This document shows, in pieces, positions 7,145 to 15,106 of a stretch of 46,999 nt of DNA; positions within the stretch are counted from its first letter, which is position 1, and each line of letters opens with the position of its first letter. The notes beneath the pieces were generated by a model. That model did no database searches, was not told where the DNA came from, and worked only from the letters and a program-made list of their open reading frames with translations. The stretch is from positions 1-46,999 of the IMG/VR virus record IMGVR_UViG_3300028895_000256; one strand, given 5' to 3'. The stretch comes from a virus. The translations under genes and the position numbers were made by a program.

Positions 7145-9664
7145 TCAGATCTTGAATCCGGTCATGGGCTCGGTCGCAGGGATGGCGGTCAGCAGGTACT
7201 GCTCGCCCCTGACAATCGGGATCCAGATCGATCGGCACTGGTAGTGGTTCGGGGGGTTGTTGGCCATGACTCGCGGGTCGTCGGCCCGCATGACCGTCCC
7301 GTTCCAGTCACGGCAGAACTCGGTGGTCCGGTCGTCCATGATCGACGAGTACTCGTAGGCCACGATGAAGGTCCCCACTTCGGGGTGCTGCATCATGTTC
7401 ATGCGGCCGGTCGAGTAGGCTTCGGCGAGGTTCGTGCGGACGATGTTCTCGACGCGCCACGGGTTGGCCAGGGCCGGGTCCAGCGCTCCTGGGTCAGCCA
7501 GGTATGGCATGAAGATGTCGTTGACCGCCAGCTGCATCTGGGCCAGCGTGGCGCCCCTGATCATTCCCTTGCCCAGCGTCACCTGGACCCGGCCGAGAAG
7601 CTCATCGCTGAACGCGCCGGTGATGGTGAAGGACTGCCGGCTGTACTGCGCGAGCAGCTGGCGCTGGATCGGGACCTTGCCCTTCCAGTAGTCGATGATG
7701 TCGCGGCGGGTGGACGTGTAGGCGTGGTTCGCGCCGGCCGCCTCGATGACTCCGTGGTCGAAGAGCGCTCGACTGATCGGGACTGCGTAGGGATGGTCAG
7801 GCGAGGGCGGGGCGACCGTGTAGTTGGTGTTCATCGTGTCACCGAGGTTCTCGATCTCGGGCACCGGCGTCCCGACAGCCTTGATCCCACGCCGGACCTC
7901 GGAGAAGGCGTCGGCGGCCCCCCGGTGGAGGGCATGCCCTGTGAGCCGCTCCAGAGCAGCCCGGAGCTCGCCGACGCCAACCATCCGAAGTTTTCCAATC
8001 TCCGACTGGTCCCTCGTCTCTGCGAGCTTCCGCTTGCGGATCGTCTCGTTAAGCCCGCGCCGCATGCCGTCGATGATCTCGGTGATCTCCGCGATCGACT
8101 CGGCTTCCTCGCGATCGTGGGCAGCCGCGATCTCGACGTGCTTATGCTTGGCGGCGTGTTTCAGCTGCCGGGCCCCGTCCGCCCCTGCTGCATGGTCAGC
8201 CTGACGATGGTGCGTGGCGGCGACGGGATCGCCTTGCTTCCCATCTGCAGGAGGGGCTGGCGGATCCGAGTTGGGGTCCGGATCCGCGACGGGCGGGGGC
8301 GGGGCCGGCAGTCTAGTGGGCTTAGGGGGCGGCGGGAGTTGGCGCTCAGGCAGGTCGAGCCTCTGGCGGGCCACGTCGAAGTCAGACTGGTCATCCGGGT
8401 CGAGAACCCTGCAATCGACCATCTTCGCGACGGCGTCGACGCGCTCCTGCATCGTCTCTTCGGCGTACTCTCGCCACCTGAATTCAGGGTAGCGATCGGT
8501 GCGGAAGTTCAGGTCGATCAGCGGCCGGATGACCTGATCACCCATCACGTCTTCGGCCAGGCGCTCGCCGAGCGCGTCGAGGACCCATGTGAAGTTGTCG
8601 GCGTGGCGCTGGCCGAGGCTGTAGGCGCCGCGCTCGCCTTCGCTGCTGATCAGGCTGGGCAGCAGGACCGCCTTGCGGATCTGGGCGTCGCAGTACTTCA
8701 GCCCGTCCTGGTAGTCCACTCCGCGGCGGGCGCTCTCGATCAGCTCGAGCTCCCAATCCTTCGGCACGATCGCGGCGCCCTTGCCCTTGAGCCCCTCGAG
8801 GAAGCCGAGGACCTCGGCCTTGTCCGATGGATCGGTGTTCGGCTCGAACTTGCCGACCGCGCTCGGCGCGGCGTACCGCTCGAGGAACAGGAACCACAGC
8901 TGCGGCAGGATCTGCTTCGCCTTGAACCACCGGTACGCTGCGCGGAGCTCGCTGCGGCCGACGTAGCTGCCCTTCCCCCGCCAGACCCAGATCACGAAGT
9001 AGTTGTGGTCGAGGGTGGTGAAGGTATTGGTGATGCCCTGGCGCTGCTCGAGGCGCTCGAGGTTGCCGTGCTTGTCGGTGATGAATCGGAAGGTCTTAAT
9101 CGGGCGGGGCTTGATTGCTTGGAGTCCGACCTTCCCGCGCCACTCGCCCTCGGTGATCGGCCGGTAGATCCGCTCGTTCACGCTGGCCCCGAAGCTGAGG
9201 GCGTCCATCGCGTTCTCGAGGAACTCGGAGACCGTCCCGCGCATCTGCTGCAGCTGGGCCCGGATGAACTCGGCGTGCTGTTGATGCTCACGCTCATCGC
9301 TGGCCGGCTCAATCTCCCAGCCTGAACTCAGGCGGGCCAGGATCTTGTACTGCATGGCGCTGAAGACTTCGGCGTCTTCATCCAGCATCTCCTGGTAGTC
9401 CTCGATCTCGAGCTCGCCTTCGGGCTTGTATTCGATCCCGTACTCGCCCATCAGGTACTCGAGCAGCCCGTGCTCCCGGACCTCGGCTTTCTCGCCCCAC
9501 TTGGTCCCGCTGATCATCCCGTCTTCCGTGTCGCTGCGGCGGGCATGCTGGGCCTGCGGGCCCTCGGGTCCACGGTCGATCACGCGCAGGTCATCCGGCG
9601 CTTGGCGGCTGCCGAAGCTGACCTTGAACTGCTTGTTTGAGAAGGGGAGACTGATAATCGCCAC
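7145..9664 (-). CDS. Portal (DUF935, Mu gp29-like) fused to MuF head morphogenesis domain
   Basis: 839 residues, GTG start (9662-9664) ten bases after GGGAGG; the frame upstream runs into the promoter region and is not used. Residues about 60-430 form the portal: EDAEVFSAMQYKILARLSSG, a KPRPIKTFRFITDKHGNLER segment and LLPSLISSEGERGAYSLG are typical of DUF935 portals. A proline-rich linker follows at about 440-470, then a basic/histidine-rich helix region. The C-terminal part (about 580-839) is MuF: NIVRTNLAEAYSTGR, ILD-type catalytic-like DDRTTEFCRDWNG and PPNHYQCRSIWIPI match Phage_Mu_F. The portal and MuF are usually separate adjacent genes; here they are one polypeptide without an internal stop. 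Confidence 0.85.
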   Translation of the reverse strand: MAIISLPFSNKQFKVSFGSRQAPDDLRVIDRGPEGPQAQHARRSDTEDGMISGTKWGEKAEVREHGLLEYLMGEYGIEYKPEGELEIEDYQEMLDEDAEVFSAMQYKILARLSSGWEIEPASDEREHQQHAEFIRAQLQQMRGTVSEFLENAMDALSFGASVNERIYRPITEGEWRGKVGLQAIKPRPIKTFRFITDKHGNLERLEQRQGITNTFTTLDHNYFVIWVWRGKGSYVGRSELRAAYRWFKAKQILPQLWFLFLERYAAPSAVGKFEPNTDPSDKAEVLGFLEGLKGKGAAIVPKDWELELIESARRGVDYQDGLKYCDAQIRKAVLLPSLISSEGERGAYSLGQRHADNFTWVLDALGERLAEDVMGDQVIRPLIDLNFRTDRYPEFRWREYAEETMQERVDAVAKMVDCRVLDPDDQSDFDVARQRLDLPERQLPPPPKPTRLPAPPPPVADPDPNSDPPAPPADGKQGDPVAATHHRQADHAAGADGARQLKHAAKHKHVEIAAAHDREEAESIAEITEIIDGMRRGLNETIRKRKLAETRDQSEIGKLRMVGVGELRAALERLTGHALHRGAADAFSEVRRGIKAVGTPVPEIENLGDTMNTNYTVAPPSPDHPYAVPISRALFDHGVIEAAGANHAYTSTRRDIIDYWKGKVPIQRQLLAQYSRQSFTITGAFSDELLGRVQVTLGKGMIRGATLAQMQLAVNDIFMPYLADPGALDPALANPWRVENIVRTNLAEAYSTGRMNMMQHPEVGTFIVAYEYSSIMDDRTTEFCRDWNGTVMRADDPRVMANNPPNHYQCRSIWIPIVRGEQYLLTAIPATEPMTGFKI

Positions 9665-9716
9665 GGCACCTCCCTGTCGCCGCGGCGAAAATAGCCCGCC
9701 GCACACACTTCCTGTC

Positions 9717-9749
9717 AAGTGTCCACTTTTGGGGTGTCCGCACAAAATA
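9717..9749 (-). promoter_or_regulatory. Conserved intergenic cassette, copy 3
   Basis: Core TGTCCGCACAAAATA (9735-9749), a two-base-deleted variant of the consensus. In the minus direction it is followed by AAGTG-GA-CACTT (9717-9728). A TTGACA hexamer (plus-strand tgtcaa at 9713-9718) overlaps the dyad, with TATTTT 19 bases further, a weak sigma70 match. The 172-base gap between terminase and portal genes holds this cassette and no gene. Confidence 0.6.
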
Positions 9750-9836
9750 CCTCGGAGGTCAGGCGGGGCAACGGGTTGCGGCGTTCGGGCTGGCGGGCGA
9801 CTTCCTGGAGGTGGGAACCCTGCGGGAAGGTTCCAA

Positions 9837-11462
9837 TCAGGCGGGGCGAGCGAAGTTCAGATCGTCGCTGGCCATCCCCATCTCGGTGCCGCGGCTGTAG
9901 TCGCCGTACATCGCCAGATCGAGGGCGCCGACCAGGGCGTCGACCGTGTCGCAGTACTCGCCGCGGCCCTCGGTGTTCTCGGGGAAGCGGATCATCTCGT
10001 GGAGCAGGGGCTTGGTCACTTCGCCGAGTGGGGTCTCTGGGAGCGGCATCACCAGCCCGTGGTTGGAGATAATCGGCTGGACCTTCGTGGCCCGCAGGAT
10101 CTTGTCACCCTCAACCTTGATCGGCACCACCGGGAGAATCGTGCGCTCGGCGATCTCCTCTGCAAACCCCCCCTGCATCTGGACGGCCTCGACGCCGGCG
10201 ACGATCGGCTTCCACTTCTTCACCTGCTGGTAGATGAGCTCGCGCTGGCGTGCCATGCCGGCCCGCTCCCGGACCAGGTCGAGGACCCACGCGAGGCGTT
10301 GGTGGCCGTGGTCGCCGACGCCGATGGTGACGCCGGCGAAGTAGGCCCCCTTGTCCGTCTTCTTCGCCGCCAGGTCGAAGAACTGATAGATCTCGAGGTT
10401 GCCTGGCGGCATGAGTTCGCCGACGCGCTGATCGGGGCGCACGCCGTACCACAGCAGGTCGGCGTAGGAGAAGAAGATGCCCGTCCCGCTGGCGGTGTCC
10501 ATCTGGAACTGCGCATTGAAGTGGTAGGGCCCAGCCTTTTTCCGTATGCGCTTGCAGACGCGGAGCGGGAATCGTTCGGGGTGCGTCGGAGTCCACTCGC
10601 CATCGGCGTCGATCGTGACGAGGGGGATCGTCAGGCACCTGCCGTCGAGAGCCCCGGTCTCTTCATCCTCGCGGCCGTCGATCAGGATCTCGTACTGGTC
10701 CCCAGGGTAGTAGCGCGTCCCGAGGTAGTGATTCTTCGTGTGGGGCATCGTGGCGCCGACCGCCGTGCTCCCATGGAAGTCATCGATGTTCTGGCGCTGC
10801 GTGGCGGTCCGGCTCTCGCGGAGCGTCACCAGGTCGTCGTAGATGATGACGTCGAAGTGCCGGGACGCGATCTGACTGCCGACGCCGAGTGCCATGGCGG
10901 TGGGCTCCCGCAGCGCCCGGCGCTTCCGCTGCAGAACCGTGAACTGCTGCTCATTGTAGCGGCCGCTCTTGGTCGGCGCGTTCTCGACGAGGAACTTCCC
11001 GAAGAGGCGATGGAGCATCTTGTTGTCGAGGAGGTGCGACTCGATCTCATCGATGAACTGCTTGGCGCCGTCCTTCGTGGCGCTGATGATGGCGATCCGG
11101 ACGTCCGGGTTCTCGAGGATGTACTTGATCGCACGCACCACGGTGCCGACCGTCGACTTGCCCAGCCCACGGAAGGCCAGGACGATGTCGCTGTCATCTT
11201 CGGGATCATCGCTGCAGGCGGTCCGGCTCTGATGCCGGATGATCTCCTTGTGCGGCTCGTACAGCTGGTAGCCGAGGATCCTGGCCAGGGCCATCGTCGC
11301 CCTGGCGTGGCGCTCGTGGTCCGGGCCCGCGTACTGGAGCTCCTTGCGGATCGAGATCAGAGCGTGTCGGCGGGTGAGTTTCTTGCGGGTCTTGTCGGCG
11401 AGGCGCTTCCGGCGCCGGCGGGCGGGGCGCGGGACGTCGGCTGTGGCCGGCGCGGTGCTCAC
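9837..11462 (-). CDS. terL: Terminase large subunit
   Basis: 541 residues. The ATPase domain has Walker A AFRGLGKST (residues 96-104) and Walker B VIIYDD (205-210). The nuclease domain begins with FFDLAAKKTDKG (361 onward), where D363 is the expected first metal-binding acidic residue, and EYCDTVDALVGALDL near the end supplies the last one. A basic N-terminus (RPARRRRKRLADKTRKK) precedes the motor. The enzyme pumps DNA into the prohead and cuts it. The GTG start overlaps the small-subunit stop (GTGA) with no good ribosome site, implying coupling. It lies upstream of portal as in most tailed phages. Confidence 0.9.
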   Translation of the reverse strand: MSTAPATADVPRPARRRRKRLADKTRKKLTRRHALISIRKELQYAGPDHERHARATMALARILGYQLYEPHKEIIRHQSRTACSDDPEDDSDIVLAFRGLGKSTVGTVVRAIKYILENPDVRIAIISATKDGAKQFIDEIESHLLDNKMLHRLFGKFLVENAPTKSGRYNEQQFTVLQRKRRALREPTAMALGVGSQIASRHFDVIIYDDLVTLRESRTATQRQNIDDFHGSTAVGATMPHTKNHYLGTRYYPGDQYEILIDGREDEETGALDGRCLTIPLVTIDADGEWTPTHPERFPLRVCKRIRKKAGPYHFNAQFQMDTASGTGIFFSYADLLWYGVRPDQRVGELMPPGNLEIYQFFDLAAKKTDKGAYFAGVTIGVGDHGHQRLAWVLDLVRERAGMARQRELIYQQVKKWKPIVAGVEAVQMQGGFAEEIAERTILPVVPIKVEGDKILRATKVQPIISNHGLVMPLPETPLGEVTKPLLHEMIRFPENTEGRGEYCDTVDALVGALDLAMYGDYSRGTEMGMASDDLNFARPA

Positions 11463-12049
11463 TCGGCGCCGGCGGCCGCGGCGTCCGGCTTATCCTCGGC
11501 GGAGTCCTCGCCAGCGACCATCGTCTCGACGGGGAACTGCAGGATCTCCGCGAGCTCCTTGATCTCGGCGTCGACCTCGTGGTTCTCGAGCTCGTTGACG
11601 TCCTTGGTCGCGACCTCGAACTTGCGGGCCTGGAGGGTGAAGTAGCCGATGTCCTTCAAGAAGTCCAGCTTGTCCTTGAGCAGCCCGCGGGCCTGCGCGA
11701 TCAGCTGCACGCGAACCGTCCGGAATGACTCGGCGCCGCGGCGGTTCTCGGCGGTGAAGGTGTTCAGGGCCTCCTCAGCGAACCTGAGCTCCTCGTAGAT
11801 CTCCCGCCGGAGCTCCTCGAACTCCGCGAGGGCCCGGTCGATCTCCTTCGCCTCATCCCAGCTGCCGGACGTACCGGAGCGCCTGCCGCGGACCGGCGCA
11901 TGCTTCGCGATCGCTTGGCGGTCTGTCCAGATGGTGGTGCGGGAGACGTGGAATCGGTCGGCGAGCTTCTGGCCGCTGATCCGGCCGCGGGTCCGGATGA
12001 TCTCCTTCCGGACTTCCTGCTGGCGGTAGTTGAGGTCCTTGATCGCCAT
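11459..12049 (-). CDS. terS: Terminase small subunit, HTH type
   Basis: 196 residues from the ATG at 12047-12049 (MAIKDLNYRQQ), preceded by GAGGCAGAGCC. Residues about 10-50 form an N-terminal helix-turn-helix (ISGQKLADRFHVSRTTIWTDR), expected to recognise the packaging site. A long central helical region (about 65-160) would form the oligomer ring, and the C-terminus is acidic with an alanine-rich end, often the part that contacts the large subunit. It immediately precedes and overlaps terL. Confidence 0.7.
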   Translation of the reverse strand: MAIKDLNYRQQEVRKEIIRTRGRISGQKLADRFHVSRTTIWTDRQAIAKHAPVRGRRSGTSGSWDEAKEIDRALAEFEELRREIYEELRFAEEALNTFTAENRRGAESFRTVRVQLIAQARGLLKDKLDFLKDIGYFTLQARKFEVATKDVNELENHEVDAEIKELAEILQFPVETMVAGEDSAEDKPDAAAAGAE

Positions 12050-12193
12050 GGCTCTGCCTCGTGGTCGCACCGGGAGCGGGGTCGCGACGGAGTTTACTCC
12101 TCCCGCCCCCGGCGGTTGTCGCCAACCGGCCCGCTGAAGTCCTGCCCGTTGGTGGCCTTATTGCCGCAAGGACAACGGCGCCGGTCGGCGATC
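12050..12193. other. Gene-free spacer between tRNAs and terminase
   Basis: No credible ORF on either strand. It holds a short palindrome GGAGTTTACTCC around 12089-12100 and GC-rich text. Being just upstream of the small terminase gene it is a reasonable place for a packaging (cos or pac) signal, but nothing in the sequence proves that. Confidence 0.4.
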
Positions 12194-12278
12194 TGGAGGA
12201 GGGTAGAGGAATCGAACCCCAGCGTGTGACCGCTCCCCGGGGTTCGGGCCCGGTTTGCTCCCATGAGCGGTACCCTCC
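12194..12278 (-). tRNA. Class II tRNA, probable tRNA-Ser (anticodon CGA), with encoded CCA
   Basis: Acceptor GGAGGGT/ACCCTCC pairs over 7 bp (12272-12278 with 12198-12204), followed by a T discriminator and encoded CCA (12194-12196). The anticodon stem CCGGG/CCCGG encloses CCCGAAC, giving anticodon CGA with C at position 33. A long variable arm AGCG-GTCACA-CGCT marks a class II tRNA, consistent with serine. The T arm is GGGG-TTCGATT-CCTC (one G-U pair). The D arm is compact (GCTC-ATGG-GAGC or a 2-bp stem with a GG-containing loop), the weakest part. High use of UCG would be expected in this GC-rich genome. Confidence 0.7.
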
Positions 12279-12289
12279 GTGTTGTTCAG

Positions 12290-12345
12290 CCCAGCCGGCC
12301 CCGGCAGCCTGTGTCTATCACTCAGCGTACCGGCTGCCGGCTGGG
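12290..12345 (-). repeat. Strong hairpin between the two tRNAs
   Basis: CCCAGCCGG (12290-12298) pairs with CCGGCTGGG (12337-12345), and alternatively CCGGCAGCC (12301-12309) pairs with GGCTGCCGG (12332-12340). The two pairings share part of the 3' arm and could be exclusive. It may guide tRNA processing. No coding potential is seen here. Confidence 0.45.
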
Positions 12346-12375
12346 ACCTGCTCGAGTTGGCCGGCTCGAGCATCT

Positions 12376-12450
12376 TGGTTGAGGGGTCCGGAATCGAACC
12401 GGAGTAGGCCGGGTTATGGGCCCGGCTGGGCAGCCAGCAGCCTCCCCTCA
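12376..12450 (-). tRNA. tRNA-Met (CAT), initiator-like anticodon stem, encoded CCA
   Basis: A complete cloverleaf: acceptor TGAGGGG/CCCCTCA, D stem GCTG/CAGC with a GG-containing loop, anticodon stem CCGGG/CCCGG around CCCATAA (anticodon CAT), T stem TCCGG/CCGGA around TTCGATT, discriminator A, encoded CCA (12376-12378). The anticodon stem has three consecutive G:C pairs next to the loop, a feature of initiator tRNAs, but the 1:72 position is a T-A pair rather than the bacterial initiator mismatch. Position 33 is C where bacterial tRNAs have U. Its first three bases are the TGA stop of the gene at 12448-12651. Confidence 0.85.
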
Positions 12451-12651
12451 TCGGTTGTCGAGTATCCTCCCCATGCGCCTGGTCTGCAGTGGTGTCATCG
12501 TGCTCGAGCGCAGCAATGGCCGGAAGCCCTCGAGCATGCTGGCGGCGTGGCGCTGCATACTGGCGGCCTCGGTTCCCTCCCCCATGTCCTCATCGATCTC
12601 GTCCGCTTCCTTGCGGAGCCAAGCGATCACTTCGTCGATGGTCGGATCCAC
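12448..12651 (-). CDS. Small helical protein of the local repeat family
   Basis: 67 residues from a GTG (12649-12651) seven bases after GGAGGCG; the longer frame to 12762 reads through a GC-rich inverted repeat and looks non-coding. The sequence TIDEVIAWLRKEADEIDEDM followed by a second helix with HAASMLEGFRPLL is a two-helix module resembling those repeated in the genes at 13251 and 12787. Its stop codon forms the first bases of the tRNA-Met gene, so transcript processing would separate them. Function unknown. Confidence 0.65.
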   Translation of the reverse strand: MDPTIDEVIAWLRKEADEIDEDMGEGTEAASMQRHAASMLEGFRPLLRSSTMTPLQTRRMGRILDNR

Positions 12652-12676
12652 GTTGCGCCTCCGTGCTGTGCCCCGC

Positions 12677-12722
12677 GGCCCCCGGGGATCGGAGGGATAT
12701 CCAGGGGGTCTCCCCGGGGGCC
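12677..12722. repeat. Perfect 12-bp inverted repeat, GC only
   Basis: GGCCCCCGGGGA (12677-12688) and TCCCCGGGGGCC (12711-12722) are exact reverse complements separated by 22 bases, in the 135-base gap between genes. No T-run follows on the minus strand, so it is not an intrinsic terminator by the usual criterion. It could be an RNA processing or protein-binding structure. Confidence 0.6.
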
Positions 12723-12786
12723 TGGTCGCCGGCTCTCTCCTGACCGGCGTTGCGGGGGCCAATCTCGCACAGGTGCACAGCGCCTG

Positions 12787-13254
12787 TCAAGAGGCGGGCG
12801 TGTCTGGCCGGCGATCAGGCTCCCAGAAGATCATGGCCGGTCCCTCGCCGGCCAGCTGGAGCACGGCATCGGTGAGCGCAGTGATCATGCTGTTCATGTT
12901 GGTTCTGGCTATCCCTGTATCGACCGTCTCCCACTCGCAGTTGTCCCGCAGGACCGTAGAGACTGCATCCTTGAGGTGGGAGATCGTCGACGGGCTGACC
13001 GGCGCCTTGGCGGCGTCCTTGGCCGTGGTGAAGCCGAAGACGACGACGTCCTCCATCTGCATGAAGTCGGTCACGAAGGTGATGCGCCCGTGAATCTCCC
13101 GGCCGGTCAGCCCGCCTGGCTCCATCCACTCCTGCAAGACGATGTTGTCCCCGGCCTGGAAGATCCGGTCATCGACCTTGCGGATCTCGAACCTCTTGGA
13201 TCCGTCGTGGATCCTGGCGAAGTACTCGGGCCACGTCTTGAGGTAGTGCTTCAT
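12787..13254 (-). CDS. DUF3850 (ASCH/PUA-like) protein with C-terminal helical repeat
   Basis: 155 residues starting MKHYLKTWPEYFARIHDGSK. The first 80 residues match the DUF3850 pattern: LKTWPEYF, KRFEIRK, FQAGDNIVLQEW, GREIHGRITFVTDF. This is an ASCH/PUA-like beta-barrel thought to bind RNA or nucleotides; phage copies have no proven role. The C-terminal 70 residues (from APVSPSTISHLKDAV) are a copy of the helical repeat found four times in the upstream gene, including the DNCE motif. Its ATG overlaps the upstream stop (ATGA), with GGGAGG seven to eight bases before. It is a two-domain fusion. Confidence 0.7.
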   Translation of the reverse strand: MKHYLKTWPEYFARIHDGSKRFEIRKVDDRIFQAGDNIVLQEWMEPGGLTGREIHGRITFVTDFMQMEDVVVFGFTTAKDAAKAPVSPSTISHLKDAVSTVLRDNCEWETVDTGIARTNMNSMITALTDAVLQLAGEGPAMIFWEPDRRPDTPAS

Positions 13255-14594
13255 GTCGTGGCCTCCCTGTCGTCCGGGCTGGCCGGCAGGTGAGTGCTGG
13301 ATTGCTTGTCGACTGCTTGGTTGAATGTCTCCCTTGTGAGCGGCGGACCCTCCGGCCCCCGGGGCTGAAGCTGCACTTCGAAGTGGTAGCCGGCGCCGGC
13401 GAGCTCCTCGATCGCCCGGACGATCGCGCTGATCAGGGCGTTCATGTTGTAGACTCGCCCGCCAGTGATGCCTGGCTGCAGATCCTCGCAGTTGTCTCCG
13501 ATCACCACGCCGGCCGCGTCCCGGAGCTCCTCGAGGGCCTCCGGGCTGAGGGCTGGCCGAGACTCCCGCGTAGCGATGGAGGGATCGCACTCCGGCTCAG
13601 GCTCCTCGTAGTGGGGGATCTCGAACCTGTCTTCACTGAAGTCTTTCCCTGCCAGCTTCCAGATCGCGTCCCGAACGAGGACCGCGAATACCTTTAGGGG
13701 CGGGTGCTCATCCTCTGCGGTCGGCGCTTCGAAGACGTGCCGGACCACCAGCTGCAGCTCCATGAGGGTGTCGTGGTCGAGGGCCGGGCGCTCCTCGAGC
13801 TCAGACACCACCGGCGAGGGCTGACGCTCAGACAGTTGCTTGATGGCGTCGAGGGTGCGGGCAGCGAAGGCCGCCTCCGGCTCGCCTTTGTTCCTCTCGA
13901 GGACGAGCCGGGTCGCCGCCTCGCCGAGCTCTTTCATCAACTCCGGGTCGACGCTGGGCTTGACCTCGCGATCGGTCCCGACCGGCACGGCCGGCATCTC
14001 TATCAGCTGCTCGAGCGCCTTGATCGTGGCCCGGGCGAAACTGACCGGCGGCGCGGTCTTCGTGGTGGACCGCGCCATGTGGTCCATGGCGTCTCGCATC
14101 GACTGCAGCAGGCCCTCCGGTATCGCCCGGCGCTGGTAGGCGGGCTGCATCTGGGGTGCGTCCGGCATCTGCTTGGCCCGCCGGTCGACCTCATCGTTCC
14201 GGATCATGTGGGCGACCAGCTGCTCGGCGACCGACTCCGGCAGGTAGAGCCGGGCCGGGCCGTCCGGGTCGGTCTCGATGCCGTGCGCCTCGCCGATGCA
14301 GAGGCCCTCCGGTGACTCCGCGATCTCCTGGAGGCGCTCGAGCATCATCATCGTCGCATTGATCGTGGCGCCCGTTATCTCGCGGGTCCAGCGGATGTGC
14401 TCCTCAAAGGCCGGCCCCATCCGGGAGCCCTCTGGATCCATGATCTTCAGCATGTCGGCTTGGTGGACGAGCTCCCGGTAGTGGCGCATGGCAACTTCGA
14501 GGGGGTCTGGTCCTTCGGCTGCAGCGTCGGCGGCGGGCGGTTCGTCGCTGGGCATGGTGATGCGCGGGTGTCCTGGCTTCGGTTTCTGATCCAT
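13251..14594 (-). CDS. Multi-repeat helical protein, unknown function
   Basis: 447 residues without a recognisable enzyme motif. Four copies of a 43-55 residue two-helix unit can be aligned by eye: about 158-200, 215-256, 271-317 and 348-402. Each has the form (I/L)..e.L.elr.a...v...(N/D)...  followed by ...a..vr.ai..Lag. The region 33-90 may be a degenerate fifth copy. The C-terminus (405-447) is proline-rich and polar. The same unit appears in the next gene and probably in the 67-residue gene after it, so the family has spread by duplication within this locus. No membrane segments. It probably acts as a cytoplasmic scaffold or binding protein, but that is a guess. Confidence 0.65.
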   Translation of the reverse strand: MDQKPKPGHPRITMPSDEPPAADAAAEGPDPLEVAMRHYRELVHQADMLKIMDPEGSRMGPAFEEHIRWTREITGATINATMMMLERLQEIAESPEGLCIGEAHGIETDPDGPARLYLPESVAEQLVAHMIRNDEVDRRAKQMPDAPQMQPAYQRRAIPEGLLQSMRDAMDHMARSTTKTAPPVSFARATIKALEQLIEMPAVPVGTDREVKPSVDPELMKELGEAATRLVLERNKGEPEAAFAARTLDAIKQLSERQPSPVVSELEERPALDHDTLMELQLVVRHVFEAPTAEDEHPPLKVFAVLVRDAIWKLAGKDFSEDRFEIPHYEEPEPECDPSIATRESRPALSPEALEELRDAAGVVIGDNCEDLQPGITGGRVYNMNALISAIVRAIEELAGAGYHFEVQLQPRGPEGPPLTRETFNQAVDKQSSTHLPASPDDREATT

Positions 14595-14648
14595 ATCGTG
14601 CCTCCGTGTTGGGGTGGTCTCCTACCTTGGCCGCGGTCGGGCGGCCTG

Positions 14649-15104
14649 TCAAGCGTACTCGTTGAGGATCTCCTGCCGGTCGGCCGCGTGGCGCTCCTGC
14701 AGGATCCGGTCGGCCTCGATCAGGGCTGCGCTGGCCTCGAGGCGGCTGTTGAAGCCCCGGAAGTGGGCCTCGAAGATCGGCGCGGTGCGCACGGGGTTGA
14801 GGCCGGCGACGGCGCCCCACCGGCTGACCCACGCACCTGCCGGAACTTGGCTTCGATCGTTGTAGATCTCGTGGACCGTCGACCACTTCCCGCTGGCGAT
14901 GCTGCTCTGCTCAATGCGGAAGGTGCCGTCCTTGTCCTGCCGGATCCGGACGATCGGCCGGCGGAGGCTGTGGGTGGCCAGGGCCCAGGCTAGTGCGCAA
15001 TCCTGCATAGTGCCCTGGACGGCTCTGCCGATCGTGCGTCCTGCCTTGGCGATCCTGGCGTTTAGCATGATCGTCGCTTCGATCAGTCGATCCGAGGTTC
15101 TCAT
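14649..15104 (-). CDS. Unknown basic helical protein behind cassette copy 4
   Basis: 151 residues from the second in-frame ATG (15102-15104, MRTSDRLIEA); the first ATG at 15110 abuts the AAAAGGAG site too closely. The N-terminal region is a basic amphipathic helix (IMLNARIAKAGRTIGRAV); the middle contains LRRPIVRIRQDKDG and GTFRIEQSS strands; the C-terminus is a helix with ASAALIEADRILQERHAADR. It overlaps the end of the upstream gene. Position as first gene of the block leading to the terminase. No family recognised. Confidence 0.6.
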   Translation of the reverse strand: MRTSDRLIEATIMLNARIAKAGRTIGRAVQGTMQDCALAWALATHSLRRPIVRIRQDKDGTFRIEQSSIASGKWSTVHEIYNDRSQVPAGAWVSRWGAVAGLNPVRTAPIFEAHFRGFNSRLEASAALIEADRILQERHAADRQEILNEYA

Positions 15105-15106
15105 CG

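Noticed and set aside
7091-9325. 744-residue plus-strand open frame (and other long plus-strand frames)
   Set aside because: Antisense shadow of the portal-MuF gene in GC-rich DNA. The peptide is composition-driven, with no ribosome site and no domain. The same applies to all other plus-strand frames.
9713-14656. Recurring CTTGACAGG (9713, 12785, 14647) as a set of -35 boxes
   Set aside because: At 12787 and 14649 the TGA is simply the stop codon, and no acceptable -10 box lies 16-18 bases away. Only the 9713 copy has even a weak -10 candidate.
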